From positions 1 to 48,815 of the forward strand of contig JAFSKJ010000105.1 of the NCBI GenBank assembly GCA_017449025.1: 48,815 nt of DNA. Reading direction: 5' to 3'. Shown here piece by piece: positions 16,568 through 25,042 of this stretch. How positions within the stretch are numbered: the first letter of the stretch is position 1; the number at the start of each line of letters is the position of its first letter. Made by a program: the position numbers and the translations under genes. The notes beneath the pieces were generated by a model. That model worked only from the letters and a program-made list of their open reading frames with translations, did not search any database and was not told where the DNA came from. This stretch comes from Prevotella sp. (GTDB lineage: Bacteria; Bacteroidota; Bacteroidia; Bacteroidales; Bacteroidaceae).

Positions 16568-18649
16568 CTACTGTGGCTTCTGCGAGGCCTGTGACTGCTT
16601 CTTTAGTTCTGGATAGCTGATACGTGTGTGGTAGATGGTTTTCAGCTTGTCTATGAGCACAGTCTTGGAGTACTGTATGTCACGGAAGGTGATGGGGCAG
16701 TCGCGGAAGTACCCGTCTTCCACTTGGCTGTCGATGATGCGGTTCACCAGCTCGCGGATGGTTTTCTCTGTGTAGTCGGGCAGTGAGCGCGATGCAGCCT
16801 CCACGCTGTCGGCCATCATCAGTATTGCCTGCTCCTTGGTGAAGGGGTTTGGCCCCGGGTATGTGAAGAGCAGGTCGTCGACGGGTTCGTCAGGGTGCTC
16901 GTTCTTCTGCTTCACGTAGAAGTACTTTGTCTTGCCTTGGCCGTGGTGTGTCTGGATGAACTTCTGTATCACGTCTGGCAGGTTGTACTTGTCGGCCAGC
17001 TTCAATCCCTCCGTAACGTGGCTTATCAGCATTTGTGCGCTTTCCACATAGCTGAGGCTGTCGTGAGGGTTCATGCCTCCCGACTGGTTCTCTGTGAAGT
17101 ATGCGGGGTTCTGTATCTTTCCCACGTCGTGGTATAGCGCTCCCGTCCTCACCAGCAGGCTTTTGCCGCCAATTTTGTGTGCTATCTCTGCCGCCAGGTT
17201 TCCCACCTGTATGGAGTGCTGGAAGGTGCCTGGTGCCACCTCGCTCATCTTGCGCAGCAGTTCCTTGTTCATGTCCGACAGCTCTATGAGCGTGATGTCC
17301 GACGTATATCCGAACACTTTCTCAATAAGATAGAGCAGCGGGTATGAGCAGAAGATAAGTATTGCATTGACAACGAGGAAGTTGAAGTCGCTGTAGTCAA
17401 CCTCCGAGAGGTCGTCGCTGCGTATCCAGTCGAGGGAAAGGTCAACCACAATGGTCACCACGGCCACGATGATGGCAGTCTTGAACAGCTGCGAGCGGCT
17501 GCTAAGGTCGCGCAGGGAGTAGATGGCCGCCAGTCCCGCCGCCGTTTCCACGGCCAGGAACTCAAGTGGGTGGTGCAGCATGGGAGCACAGACGAGCAGC
17601 ATGGTGATGTGGGCCATGAATGCCGTCCTGCTGTCCATGAACACTCTCACTATTATCGGTACAAAGGCGAAAGGCAGTATGTAGACATGCAGTATGCCTC
17701 TTCCCACGAGCAGCGAGGTGAGTGCCGAGAAGAGTATGATGATGGTGTAGAGCATGGCTGCCGACCGCCACTTCTCAAAGTAGTCGTCGCGCCACAGGCA
17801 TAGGTAGACGGTGAATAGCATCACTAACGTGAACACATAGAGTATCTGCCCCATGATGGTTGTCGAGAGCTTGGCATCGTCCTTTTTCCTCCTCTCGTTC
17901 TCCATGTTGTACGACTTCAGTATGTTGTACGTGCGCTCGTCTATTATTTCTCCGCGGTCAATGATTTTCTGTCCGCGCTGCACTATGCCTATGGCCAGTG
18001 GTATGGAGTTGAGCAGGTCGCTCTGGCTGGCCTCGGTGCGCTCGCGGTCGTAGATCAGGTTGGGCAGTATGTAGTCGTTCAAGGCGCACTTCTGAAGCTG
18101 CTCGCGGTGGTCGGCAAGCATAGGGTCGAGGAACAGCTGCTCGTAGGCCGACACCGTGGAGTACATCTGGCTCACGGGCAGGCTGTTGGCCGTGCGCCCG
18201 CTGACCACGCGGATGGTCTTCAGCGAGTCCTTGCTCAGGTTGCTGTAGTCTGAGGTGCTCATTATGCCCTGCTTGTATATGCTGTGCAGGCGGTTGGCCA
18301 CCACGCTTATGTAGTCGGAACTCAACTCGGGAATGCCCTGGCTGTAGTCGCGCAGGAACTGCCTCACCTGTGCCTGCTCTATGGTGTTGTCAAGCGTATA
18401 GTATGGCTCAAACTGGCGCAGTGCGCTGTCGCGCTCGGCGGCCACCGCCTTCTCGCTCTTGTAGATGGGGAAGTCGAAGGGTGCCGTAAGGTCGGCATAC
18501 CGCCACGGCCGTCCCGGCTCCATGCTGAAAGTGCTTTGGCTGTCGGTGGGCATGAGCCAGACAATCACAGCCACCGTTACCACCACTATGGCTGTGCGGA
18601 TGAGCAGCTGCTTCCACGACAATGAGCTTAGTTTTATCTGTTTACTCAT
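16568..18649 (-). CDS. PgpH/YqfF-like 7TM-HD membrane phosphohydrolase (putative c-di-AMP phosphodiesterase)
   Basis: 693 residues. An N-terminal membrane anchor (about 12-31) precedes an extracytoplasmic 7TMR-HDED domain (about 40-265), then a multi-helix membrane block (about 270-465) and a cytoplasmic HD domain (about 480-660). HD-domain hallmarks are GTFQHSIQVGNLAAEIA, GALYHDVGKIQNP and a later QTHHGQGKTKYFY. Known members of this architecture hydrolyse cyclic di-AMP. It is directly upstream of coaD (13 bp) and 10 bp downstream of the OPT transporter. c-di-AMP activity is inferred from family architecture; no cyclase gene is visible in the window. Confidence 0.92.
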   Translation of the reverse strand: MSKQIKLSSLSWKQLLIRTAIVVVTVAVIVWLMPTDSQSTFSMEPGRPWRYADLTAPFDFPIYKSEKAVAAERDSALRQFEPYYTLDNTIEQAQVRQFLRDYSQGIPELSSDYISVVANRLHSIYKQGIMSTSDYSNLSKDSLKTIRVVSGRTANSLPVSQMYSTVSAYEQLFLDPMLADHREQLQKCALNDYILPNLIYDRERTEASQSDLLNSIPLAIGIVQRGQKIIDRGEIIDERTYNILKSYNMENERRKKDDAKLSTTIMGQILYVFTLVMLFTVYLCLWRDDYFEKWRSAAMLYTIIILFSALTSLLVGRGILHVYILPFAFVPIIVRVFMDSRTAFMAHITMLLVCAPMLHHPLEFLAVETAAGLAAIYSLRDLSSRSQLFKTAIIVAVVTIVVDLSLDWIRSDDLSEVDYSDFNFLVVNAILIFCSYPLLYLIEKVFGYTSDITLIELSDMNKELLRKMSEVAPGTFQHSIQVGNLAAEIAHKIGGKSLLVRTGALYHDVGKIQNPAYFTENQSGGMNPHDSLSYVESAQMLISHVTEGLKLADKYNLPDVIQKFIQTHHGQGKTKYFYVKQKNEHPDEPVDDLLFTYPGPNPFTKEQAILMMADSVEAASRSLPDYTEKTIRELVNRIIDSQVEDGYFRDCPITFRDIQYSKTVLIDKLKTIYHTRISYPELKKQSQASQKPQ

Positions 18650-18659
18650 GGCTGTCTTA

Positions 18660-20672
18660 TTATCTGTTCTTTGTCATCACCGCCTTGATGAAATATGCAA
18701 TCAGCAGGATGTAAGCCAGCAGGGAGAGCAGCTCCGAGAGCGGGCTGGCCCACCAACCTTCATAGTCGAACGACACTCCGCCGAACCTGAGCAGGGCGCT
18801 CACCACGCCCATCAGCGCTCCACCGGCAATGAATCCCGAGGCGAGTAGCGTGCCACGCTCACCGCGGGCATCGTTGACGGCCTTGTCCTTCGACCGTGAA
18901 GTGACATACCAGTTGACGGCACCGCCCACCAACAGGGGCACATTCAGTTCCAGCGGGATGAACATACCCAATGCGAAGGGAAGGGCCGGCACCTTGCACA
19001 GTGTGAGCACCACAGCCGTGGCGGCTCCTATGGCGTAGAGCACCCACGGCGCGCCCACGCCGTTCATCAGCGGGTCGATGACGGCTGCCATGGCGTTGGC
19101 TTGCGGTGCGGCCAGCTGCCCCGAGGCGAAACCGTAGGTCTCGTTGAGCAGCATCATCACTCCGCCCACGGTGGCTGCCGACACCAGGGTGCCCAGGAAC
19201 TTCCATGTCTCCTGCTTCCTCGGGATGGTGCCTATCCAGTAGCCTATCTTCAGGTCGGTGATGAAAGCACCGGCCATTGACAATGCCGTGCACACCACGC
19301 CGCCCATGATCAGTGCGGCCACCATGCCCGACGTGCCCTTAAGCCCCACGCCCACCATCACCACCGAGGCCAGTATCAGCGTCATCAGTGTCATGCCGCT
19401 GACGGGGTTCGAGCCTACTATGGCTATGGCGTTGGCTGCAACGGTGGTGAAGAGAAAGGCTATCACGGCCACCAGCACTATGGCTACCAAGGCCTGCAGA
19501 ACGTTGCCGTCCATCACTCCGAACCAGAAGAACAGGAATGTGACTATTAGCGTTGCTGCCGATGCCATGGCTATGAAGCGCATCGACAGGTCAAGCCCGC
19601 GCCTGTCACCTGTCGAGGCGTCGCCTGCTTGCAGGCGCCCTTCCTCTGCATGTGCGCCAGACTGTTGGTTGCCGCGCTTCAGGTTTTTCACCGCGCTCCA
19701 TATTATGTCCTTGCTCTTTATTATCCCTATTATTCCGGCCATGGCTATGCCGCCGATGCCTATCGACTTGCCGTAAGCACGGAATATCTGCTCGGGCGAC
19801 ATCTCGCCTACTGCCGTGGTGATGCTCGGATCCCACTGGTTAAGCACCTCACTGCCGAACAGCAGCGACATCAGCGGCACCACGAGCCACCACACCGACA
19901 GCGAGCCAATGGTGATGATGAGCGCATACTTAAAGCCGATGATGTAGCCTAAGCCCAGCACCGCAGCACCCGTGTTCACCTTGAACACCAGCTTCGCCTG
20001 GTCGGCAATCTGCTCTCCCCACCCCACTACGCGGCTCGTGAAATTCTCGTTCCACCAGCCGAAGGTGGCCACAACAAAGTCGTAAAGACCGCCCACTATG
20101 CCTGCCACGAGCAGCGGCTTCGCCTGGCCGCCGCCCTTGGAGCCGCTCACCAGCACCTGCGTGGTGGCCGTAGCCTCGGGGAAGGGGTAGCGACCGTGCA
20201 TGTCGCTGACAAAGTATTTCCTGAATGGTATCAAAAAAAGTATGCCGATGATGCCGCCCAAGAGCGACGCAATGAATATCTTCAGAAACGAGGCCGACAT
20301 CTCCGGATACTTGGCTTGCAGGATGTAGATGGCAGGCAGGGTGAAGATGGCTCCTGCCACCACGGCTCCCGAGCAGGCGCCTATCGACTGGATAATGACG
20401 TTCTCACCCAGCGCGCGCGAACGCTTGGTGGCTGTCTGCAGGCCCACGGCGATGATGGCTATTGGTATGGCCGCCTCGAACACCTGGCCCACCTTCAGGC
20501 CCAAGTAGGCAGAGGCTGCCGAAAACAGCATAGCCATCAGCACGCCCCACGTCACCGACCACGCGCTCACCTCGGGGTATCTCCCCCCCGCGGGCAGCAT
20601 CGGCACGTAACTCTCTCCGTCCTTCAGCTCACGGAACGCATTCTCCGGCAGCTGTGTATTCATCTCTTCCAT
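18660..20672 (-). CDS. OPT family oligopeptide (or metal-chelate) transporter
   Basis: 670 residues, nearly all hydrophobic helices, with sequences such as GLKVGQVFEAAIPIAIIAVG, GACSGAVVAGAIFTLPAIY and FPEATATTQVLVSG that characterise the OPT superfamily. These inner-membrane carriers take up small peptides or metal-siderophore-type ligands with protons; the substrate cannot be read from sequence. A hydrophilic loop near residues 335-365 interrupts the helices. ATG 20672 is used; an ATG three codons later is also possible. It is first in a six-gene run (gaps of 10, 13, 7, 22 and 40 bp) from the promoter at 20743. Confidence 0.93.
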   Translation of the reverse strand: MEEMNTQLPENAFRELKDGESYVPMLPAGGRYPEVSAWSVTWGVLMAMLFSAASAYLGLKVGQVFEAAIPIAIIAVGLQTATKRSRALGENVIIQSIGACSGAVVAGAIFTLPAIYILQAKYPEMSASFLKIFIASLLGGIIGILFLIPFRKYFVSDMHGRYPFPEATATTQVLVSGSKGGGQAKPLLVAGIVGGLYDFVVATFGWWNENFTSRVVGWGEQIADQAKLVFKVNTGAAVLGLGYIIGFKYALIITIGSLSVWWLVVPLMSLLFGSEVLNQWDPSITTAVGEMSPEQIFRAYGKSIGIGGIAMAGIIGIIKSKDIIWSAVKNLKRGNQQSGAHAEEGRLQAGDASTGDRRGLDLSMRFIAMASAATLIVTFLFFWFGVMDGNVLQALVAIVLVAVIAFLFTTVAANAIAIVGSNPVSGMTLMTLILASVVMVGVGLKGTSGMVAALIMGGVVCTALSMAGAFITDLKIGYWIGTIPRKQETWKFLGTLVSAATVGGVMMLLNETYGFASGQLAAPQANAMAAVIDPLMNGVGAPWVLYAIGAATAVVLTLCKVPALPFALGMFIPLELNVPLLVGGAVNWYVTSRSKDKAVNDARGERGTLLASGFIAGGALMGVVSALLRFGGVSFDYEGWWASPLSELLSLLAYILLIAYFIKAVMTKNR

Positions 20673-20698
20673 GCTTTTATTCTCTTTTAAAACAACAT

Positions 20699-20728
20699 CC
20701 GACAGCTTGTTTGCTCAGCGGCTGTCGG
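20699..20728 (-). other. Hairpin in the 5' leader of the OPT operon
   Basis: CCGACAGC (20699-20706) and GCTGTCGG (20721-20728) are perfect inverted arms around a 14-base loop, located between the -7 box and the start codon, so the leader RNA would fold here. It could be regulatory or simply protective; nothing shows which. Confidence 0.5.
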
Positions 20729-20742
20729 CACGCTGGGCGATG

Positions 20743-20750
20743 CAAAGGTA
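20743..20750 (-). promoter_or_regulatory. Bacteroidota -7 box for the OPT-PgpH-coaD-ybeY-proBA run
   Basis: The minus strand reads TACCTTTG. Transcription would start near 20736, giving a leader of about 64 nt that contains the CCGACAGC hairpin. Confidence 0.6.
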
Positions 20751-20774
20751 GTGGTTTTCTCGTAACCATGCAAA

Positions 20775-20810
20775 TATTTTGGGCAAAAACTTCAGCCTTC
20801 GCCCAAAATA
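20775..20810. terminator. Inverted repeat, possible terminator of the HMA operon
   Basis: TATTTTGGGC (20775-20784) and GCCCAAAATA (20801-20810) are perfect 10-base arms with a 16-base loop, just downstream of the HMA gene on the minus strand. The T-run after the stem is poor, so termination is likely but not certain. Confidence 0.45.
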
Positions 20811-20861
20811 GGTATGCAAGCCGACAGACTGGCATTATTACGCCTGACTGCCGGTGACAGG

Positions 20862-21173
20862 TCATTTCTGCTCCTTGTCTTTTTCCTTGTCTTCTTTCAC
20901 CTCTGTGGCCTTATAGCCAAACTTCTCGAAGCTCTTGATAATTGTCTCCGGCTTGGTCTTGTCTGCGTCGTAAGTAATGGTGACACGCTGCTCTTCAATG
21001 TTGCACTCAATCTGCTTGACGCCCTTCTCGAAACGCAGGTTGCCCTGGATTTTTTTCTCACAGCTCTCGCAGTGCATCTGTGGCTGAGTGGTTACTACAA
21101 CGGTCTTGATGTCCTTTGCCAAGCCAACCACGGTGGTCAGCATCATGGCACTTAATACTAATGCTTTTTTCAT
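20862..21173 (-). CDS. Exported heavy-metal-associated (HMA) domain protein
   Basis: 103 residues. A signal peptide (about 1-19) is followed by one ferredoxin-like HMA domain (about 22-92), with the metal-binding loop MHCESC (Cys35 and Cys38), and a lysine/glutamate tail. HMA domains bind Cu(I), Zn or similar metals; export implies periplasmic metal handling. It is 19 bp after a TonB-dependent receptor gene and presumably cotranscribed, so metal capture or hand-off for that receptor is a reasonable inference. The metal cannot be read from the sequence. Confidence 0.88.
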   Translation of the reverse strand: MKKALVLSAMMLTTVVGLAKDIKTVVVTTQPQMHCESCEKKIQGNLRFEKGVKQIECNIEEQRVTITYDADKTKPETIIKSFEKFGYKATEVKEDKEKDKEQK

Positions 21174-21192
21174 AATTCTAAATTCTTAATTC

Positions 21193-23145
21193 TCAAAGTC
21201 TTCCAAAATTCACACGGATGCCGGCATACAGCATGGCACCTTGCACGGGTCCCCACACCATGGTGGGGTCGAACGTGCTGCTCCAAGGGTCTTCTGCATT
21301 AATGATGCTCTGCTTTTGGCGGAAGCCCGTCAGGTTCTCTCCACCTATATATACAGAGAAATGACGGAACCAGCGGGTAATCTGTGCCGACACCTGCTCG
21401 TAGGCATGAAAGCGCTCGCCCCAAAGGCCATCGACGGGAGTAGGCATGCGTCCGCCACCATTCAGCTGCAGCGTGGCATCAAACTGCCAGAGGCCGAGGG
21501 GGGTCTTGTAGCTGGCTGTTACGAGCCCCTTGTAACGGCTGGTCAGCGGCTTCTCCTTCAGCTCGCCGCCGTAGGTACACTTCACGTCGTTCCAGCGCCA
21601 GGCGGCAGTCAGCTCCAGACCTTTCACTATGGGATAGGTGGCATCCACCTGGACAGTGTTCGAATACGACTTGCCGTCGAGGTTGGTGATGCGGATCTGC
21701 GAAGCATTGCTATCATAGTCTACAACGGCCTGCTGACTGAAATGGGTATGGTAGTACTCGGCATTCAACTTCAGAGTCTTGCCGAACAGGGGTATGTAGA
21801 ACGAGCTGCTGAGGCCGTAGTTCCAGGCCTGCTCCTGCTCCAAGTCGTCGACAACCAGTTGGCGTCCGCTGGCCAGCAGATTGTTGTTCTCTGCCAGAGC
21901 GTGAACGGTACGGTAGCCCTTGCCTGCCGACAGTCGCAGATTGACTATTTCGTTAGGCATCAGCTTCAGGTGGAAACGGGGTGTCACAAACGTACCGTAA
22001 CGGCTGCTGTGGTCGGCTCTCACACCAGCCATCGCCACCACCTTGTCGTTCAGGTTGTAGGTGTACTGGGCGTATGCACCCGGCGTGGTCTCCTTGTCGT
22101 CATGGGTCAGGTAATCATGATTCAACGACAAACCGGCCGAGAGGTTGTGCTCCTTAGTGAAGTTGGTCTCGAACAGCAGTTGGGCGTAGGCATTCTTCTG
22201 GTTCACACTGTAGTGCTTGTCACCATAGTTGGCATCCAGCAGGTGCATCGAGGCGTTGCCCATGACGGCGATGTTGGTGCCGTGCTCAGCATCGAGGATG
22301 AAGGCGTGCTTCATGTAGCCGTCGTAGCGGTCGGTCTCGACGCCTATCTCATACAGACGGTGGGCGCTGGGCGCAGTATGATGCGTCTGTCCACCCCCAC
22401 GCTTCTCTTTCACCATGCTGATGCCACCGTGGAACATGTAGTGCTCGCCCTTCCATTTCCAACGGTTCTGCAAATTCCATTGGCGCACGTTGGGCTGGTC
22501 CAGAAAACCGTCATCGTTCTGGTCGTGGTGCCCGAAGTCGTCCTGATAGTGAGCAAGCACCTCGGTACTCAGCTTGTCGTCCAAATGTATGTTGCCATCG
22601 GCATTAGCTTCCACACGGCTCATCGTGTTGCCATAGAGGTTCACCGTCACGCCCTCGTCGTTGTCGGGCTTCAGGTACTCAATGTCTATCTGTCCTGTTA
22701 TACTCTCATAGCCATTTCTCACCGACGACGACCCCTTCGACACCTGGATGCTGTTCATCCAAGGGCCTGGAACGTAGTCGAGGGCATAGGGGGCGGCGGC
22801 GCCGCGGAAGTTGGGCAGATTCTCGGTCAGCATCTGCACGTAGGTGCCGCTCAGCCCCAGCAGCTTTATCTGCTTGGCTCCCGTGGCGGCATCGCTATAG
22901 TTCACGTCCACGGAGGGGTTGGTGGTGAAGCTCTCGCCAAGGTTGCAACAGGCGGCCTTGAACAGCTCTTCACGCCCTATCAGCACGGCGTTTGCCGGTC
23001 CGGCCACACGCTTTGTTCCTGCGCGGCGCGAGGTTATAGTAACGTTCTGAATGTTCTGCTCCTTGTCAACCTCCAACGAGTCATTGTCCTGTCCGAATGC
23101 AGACAGGGTTAGCATCATGACGATGCTTGTCAGTACGATTCTCAT
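21193..23145 (-). CDS. TonB-dependent outer-membrane receptor (probable metal-related)
   Basis: 650 residues. Signal peptide 1-19 (LSAFGQ). A plug domain (about 35-150) contains AACCNLGESFTTNPSVDVNY and LLGLSGTYVQMLTENLP, followed by a 22-strand-type barrel with alternating aromatic residues ending in the terminal strand GAMLYAGIRVNFGRL. TonB receptors import scarce ligands through the outer membrane. The CC pair in the plug, the His-rich stretches (DDFGHHDQND, GGGQTHHTAPSAH) and the flanking HMA and Cys/Met-rich genes suggest copper or another soft metal, by inference. It is much smaller than SusC-type receptors and has no SusD partner. Confidence 0.92.
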   Translation of the reverse strand: MRIVLTSIVMMLTLSAFGQDNDSLEVDKEQNIQNVTITSRRAGTKRVAGPANAVLIGREELFKAACCNLGESFTTNPSVDVNYSDAATGAKQIKLLGLSGTYVQMLTENLPNFRGAAAPYALDYVPGPWMNSIQVSKGSSSVRNGYESITGQIDIEYLKPDNDEGVTVNLYGNTMSRVEANADGNIHLDDKLSTEVLAHYQDDFGHHDQNDDGFLDQPNVRQWNLQNRWKWKGEHYMFHGGISMVKEKRGGGQTHHTAPSAHRLYEIGVETDRYDGYMKHAFILDAEHGTNIAVMGNASMHLLDANYGDKHYSVNQKNAYAQLLFETNFTKEHNLSAGLSLNHDYLTHDDKETTPGAYAQYTYNLNDKVVAMAGVRADHSSRYGTFVTPRFHLKLMPNEIVNLRLSAGKGYRTVHALAENNNLLASGRQLVVDDLEQEQAWNYGLSSSFYIPLFGKTLKLNAEYYHTHFSQQAVVDYDSNASQIRITNLDGKSYSNTVQVDATYPIVKGLELTAAWRWNDVKCTYGGELKEKPLTSRYKGLVTASYKTPLGLWQFDATLQLNGGGRMPTPVDGLWGERFHAYEQVSAQITRWFRHFSVYIGGENLTGFRQKQSIINAEDPWSSTFDPTMVWGPVQGAMLYAGIRVNFGRL

Positions 23146-23236
23146 TATTTCTGATATTGATGTTAATATGATACATTACTTTACCAGGACACTGCCAGGC
23201 AAAGGCAATACCCTGAAACACAGAATCATATTAAAA

Positions 23237-23623
23237 TCAAATCAGCAAGACGCGGATTAAGTTCAGATAGTCGCGGGGTGGACCTTTCCACACCTGCGCA
23301 GTGAACTCACAGGCGGCCTTGTTATCCGTAGGCACCAGCCATTCTGCTACAAGGCTTGGCAGGATGGCCAGCAGGGGCTGCATCACGTGGAAGTCGTAAG
23401 CCACGGTCTGCGCCATATTCGTCGGCGAGAGTTCATAATGCTCCGTGGTCATGCAGCTGGCATTCATATCGCAACTCATATCGCCCATATCGCCGCTGTT
23501 GAATACGGTCATCACCTTTAGTGTTCCCGTATGTGCACAGCGTGTAACGGTAATACCACTTCCCATGCACAGCAACGTCACAGAAAGCAGCACCGACAGG
23601 CAGATATCACCGATCTTCTTCAT
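23237..23623 (-). CDS. Small exported Cys/Met/His-rich protein of a metal-uptake operon
   Basis: 128 residues from the ATG at 23623; this start gives an N-terminal hydrophobic segment (MKKIGDICLSVLLSVTLLCM), whereas the longer frame to 23665 does not start with a signal. Notable features are TRCAHTG (29-33), MSCDMNASCM (about 50-59), a HYELSP motif and a C-terminal GPPRDYLNL. It resembles small Cys-containing exported proteins that precede metal-linked TonB receptors in Bacteroidota (I recall a family called HYC_CC_PP, unverified). The gap to the receptor is 91 bp. A metal-binding or sensing role is inferred. The promoter box lies only 8 bases upstream, so the mRNA would be almost leaderless. 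Confidence 0.75.
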   Translation of the reverse strand: MKKIGDICLSVLLSVTLLCMGSGITVTRCAHTGTLKVMTVFNSGDMGDMSCDMNASCMTTEHYELSPTNMAQTVAYDFHVMQPLLAILPSLVAEWLVPTDNKAACEFTAQVWKGPPRDYLNLIRVLLI

Positions 23624-23631
23624 ACCGTCTG

Positions 23632-23639
23632 CAAAGATA
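23632..23639 (-). promoter_or_regulatory. Bacteroidota -7 box for the metal-uptake operon
   Basis: The minus strand reads TATCTTTG, ending 8 bases before the start codon at 23623. Given usual spacing, the 5' leader would be 0-5 nt. Confidence 0.5.
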
Positions 23640-23768
23640 GCATATTTTCCGAATAAAATGTACATCTGCCGACGATTACTTAAGCATATTTAACACTCCG
23701 GCAGACAAAGAGTCTACACTGCCATACGCGAAAAAGGAAAGATATTACCATAATTATTCTTCGAGATA

Positions 23769-24205
23769 GCTATGTCTAAAGCCCCCAGAGGGGATGATAA
23801 CGACAACCTAAACAACTTGGACAACTTATCTGTGCATTCTCGTACGCACGCGAGTGGATGTGTCAGCTGGGCGGGCGAGGTCGCCCGCGTTCCTATACAT
23901 TCTCGGACGCGCGCGAATGGATATCCTGGAACGCGGGCGTCCTCGCCCGCCCGCAGCCTAATGCCCCAGAGGGGCATGATAGGAGTAGCCAGCCATACAG
24001 CCATGCCGTAGGTATGGCGAAATGGCTGGTGGAATGCCATCACAAAGAAAGCCTGCCTCGTAGGTAGGCGACAAAGAGCGCGGATTGTCGCGTACCTAAA
24101 GCCACGCACGTTACCACCACCATATTCCCAGCCATTTCGCCGTACCTAAAGGCACGGCTGTATGGCTGGCTACCCCTATCTGATGTCTACGGCATCGTCT
24201 TCCCG
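23769..24205. repeat. Repeat B, copy 1: complex palindromic intergenic element
   Basis: No gene is visible here. The region includes a GC-rich hairpin with 23-base arms differing at one position (23871-23893 and 23928-23950), a CCCAGAGGGGCATGATAGGA block, and AGCCAGCCATACAGCC with its inverse GGCTGTATGGCTGGCT. The same blocks occur in inverted orientation at 30170-30560 and partly at 24498-24715. I read it as a non-coding mobile-type repeat; no transposase is associated. Confidence 0.8.
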
Positions 24206-24222
24206 GACATGTGTAAAAAACC

Positions 24223-24266
24223 TGCGGTTGAAAACGGCCTGAAAGGCCCTTTCAGGCCGTTCCGCA
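24223..24266. repeat. Repeat D, copy 1: hairpin around ACGGCCTGAAAGG
   Basis: TGCGG / ACGGCCTGAAA (24234-24244) pairs with TTTCAGGCCGT (24250-24260) / CCGCA. The left arm, 26 bases from 24223, recurs at 48155-48180 with one difference. Confidence 0.75.
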
Positions 24267-24295
24267 GCTATGATACACAGCAAAATTCCAACCGC

Positions 24296-24471
24296 ACACG
24301 TAAAATTTTTCTTAAAAATGGAGTGGAACATAGAGTCCTCATCCGTAGAGTGGCACTTTACGGAGCTAAAGTGGCACTATTTTGAAATTAAGTGCCACTT
24401 TACGGTAGTAAAGTGCCACTCCTCATCAGGCATGTTCCACACGCCATTTTTATGTAAACTTTTTTACGTGT
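24296..24471. repeat. Repeat A, copy 2: 176-bp imperfect palindrome
   Basis: The outer arms begin ACACGTAAAA (24296) and end TTTTTACGTGT (24471). AAAAATGGAGTGGAACAT on the left mirrors ATGTTCCACACGCCATTTTT on the right. The core carries four copies of AGTGGCAC/GTGCCACT and is the inverse of bases 1-80 of the window. The whole would fold into one long stem. It has the form of a miniature inverted-repeat element; I saw no clear target-site duplication. Confidence 0.8.
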
Positions 24472-24497
24472 CAGAGGTGTCAATAGAAAAAGTATGT

Positions 24498-24715
24498 TAA
24501 CGACAACCTAAAACGTTCGACCTATGGTCGCTTGCAAGGCAAGAACTTGGACAACTTATCTGTGCCTTCTCCGACGCACACGAGTGGATGTGTCAGCGGG
24601 GCGGGCGAGGTCGCCCGCGTTCCTATACCTTCTCGGACGCGCACGAGTGGATGTCCTGGAACGCGGGCGCCCTCGCCCGCACCCCAATGCCCCAGAGGGG
24701 CATGATAGGAGATGT
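24498..24715. repeat. Repeat B, copy 3 (partial, same orientation as copy 1)
   Basis: It contains the same AACTTGGACAACTTATCTGTG block, the GC-rich hairpin (arms 24601-24623 and 24658-24680) and CCCAGAGGGGCATGATAGGA, with a short insertion near 24515-24545. Nothing in it looks coding. Confidence 0.78.
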
Positions 24716-24760
24716 GTAAAAAAGATTCGTGTGGATTAATGTTTCTTGGTGCTTACAGAA

Positions 24761-24797
24761 CTGCCCCGCAAGCCGGTAGGTTCCGGTTGCGGGGCAG
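24761..24797 (-). terminator. Conserved GC-rich hairpin downstream of microprotein gene 1
   Basis: CTGCCCCGCAA (24761-24771) and TTGCGGGGCAG (24787-24797) form an 11-bp stem, capped on the RNA strand by CGGAACCTACCG, which itself can fold. The same stem and cap (CGGAACCATCCG) occur after microprotein gene 2. It lacks a clear U-tract, so it may be a processing, stability or regulatory element and not a simple terminator. Confidence 0.6.
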
Positions 24798-24830
24798 ATA
24801 GGCGACAAAATATCACCTTAATGATATTAC

Positions 24831-25004
24831 TTATTCGTCCTCTTCGTCGTCCCAAACAGAGTTTTGGCGACGCGACAGCACTTCCGTTCCGCTGCTGGCG
24901 CTTGTTTCGCTGTACACGGTTGTTCCTGCCGCAGATTCACCTAACATGAGATGCGGCTTTACGTTTACGATGATGGTCATCGGCTGCTGATATGTCTTTT
25001 TCAT
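24831..25004 (-). CDS. Microprotein 1, MKKTY family (unknown function)
   Basis: 57 residues, easily missed by length filters. It starts MKKTYQQPMT and ends LSRRQNSVWDDEEDE. The middle is Ser/Thr/Ala/Gly-rich, there is no signal peptide or Cys, and the C-terminus is strongly acidic after an SRR motif. A second gene at 27676-27852 encodes a protein of the same design (MKKTY..P, LSRR, W-acidic end). Each lies downstream of a large surface-protein gene and upstream of the same hairpin. Codon structure and the conserved ends support real translation. I do not know a function; possibilities are a small regulator, a chaperone-like partner of the secreted protein, or a peptide precursor. The 254-bp gap to the upstream gene is occupied by repeat C. 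Confidence 0.72.
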   Translation of the reverse strand: MKKTYQQPMTIIVNVKPHLMLGESAAGTTVYSETSASSGTEVLSRRQNSVWDDEEDE

Positions 25005-25042
25005 AATCTTCTTTGCTTTAATGTTTAACTGAACTTTCCCAC

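Noticed and set aside
21241-23112. 623-codon plus-strand open frame antisense to the TonB receptor
   Set aside because: It is a shadow of the receptor gene: Val/His/Gln-rich composition, no start signal, no domain.
23769-24830. Possible transposon or insertion sequence
   Set aside because: No transposase-like frame in the region; the similarity is limited to non-coding palindromes.
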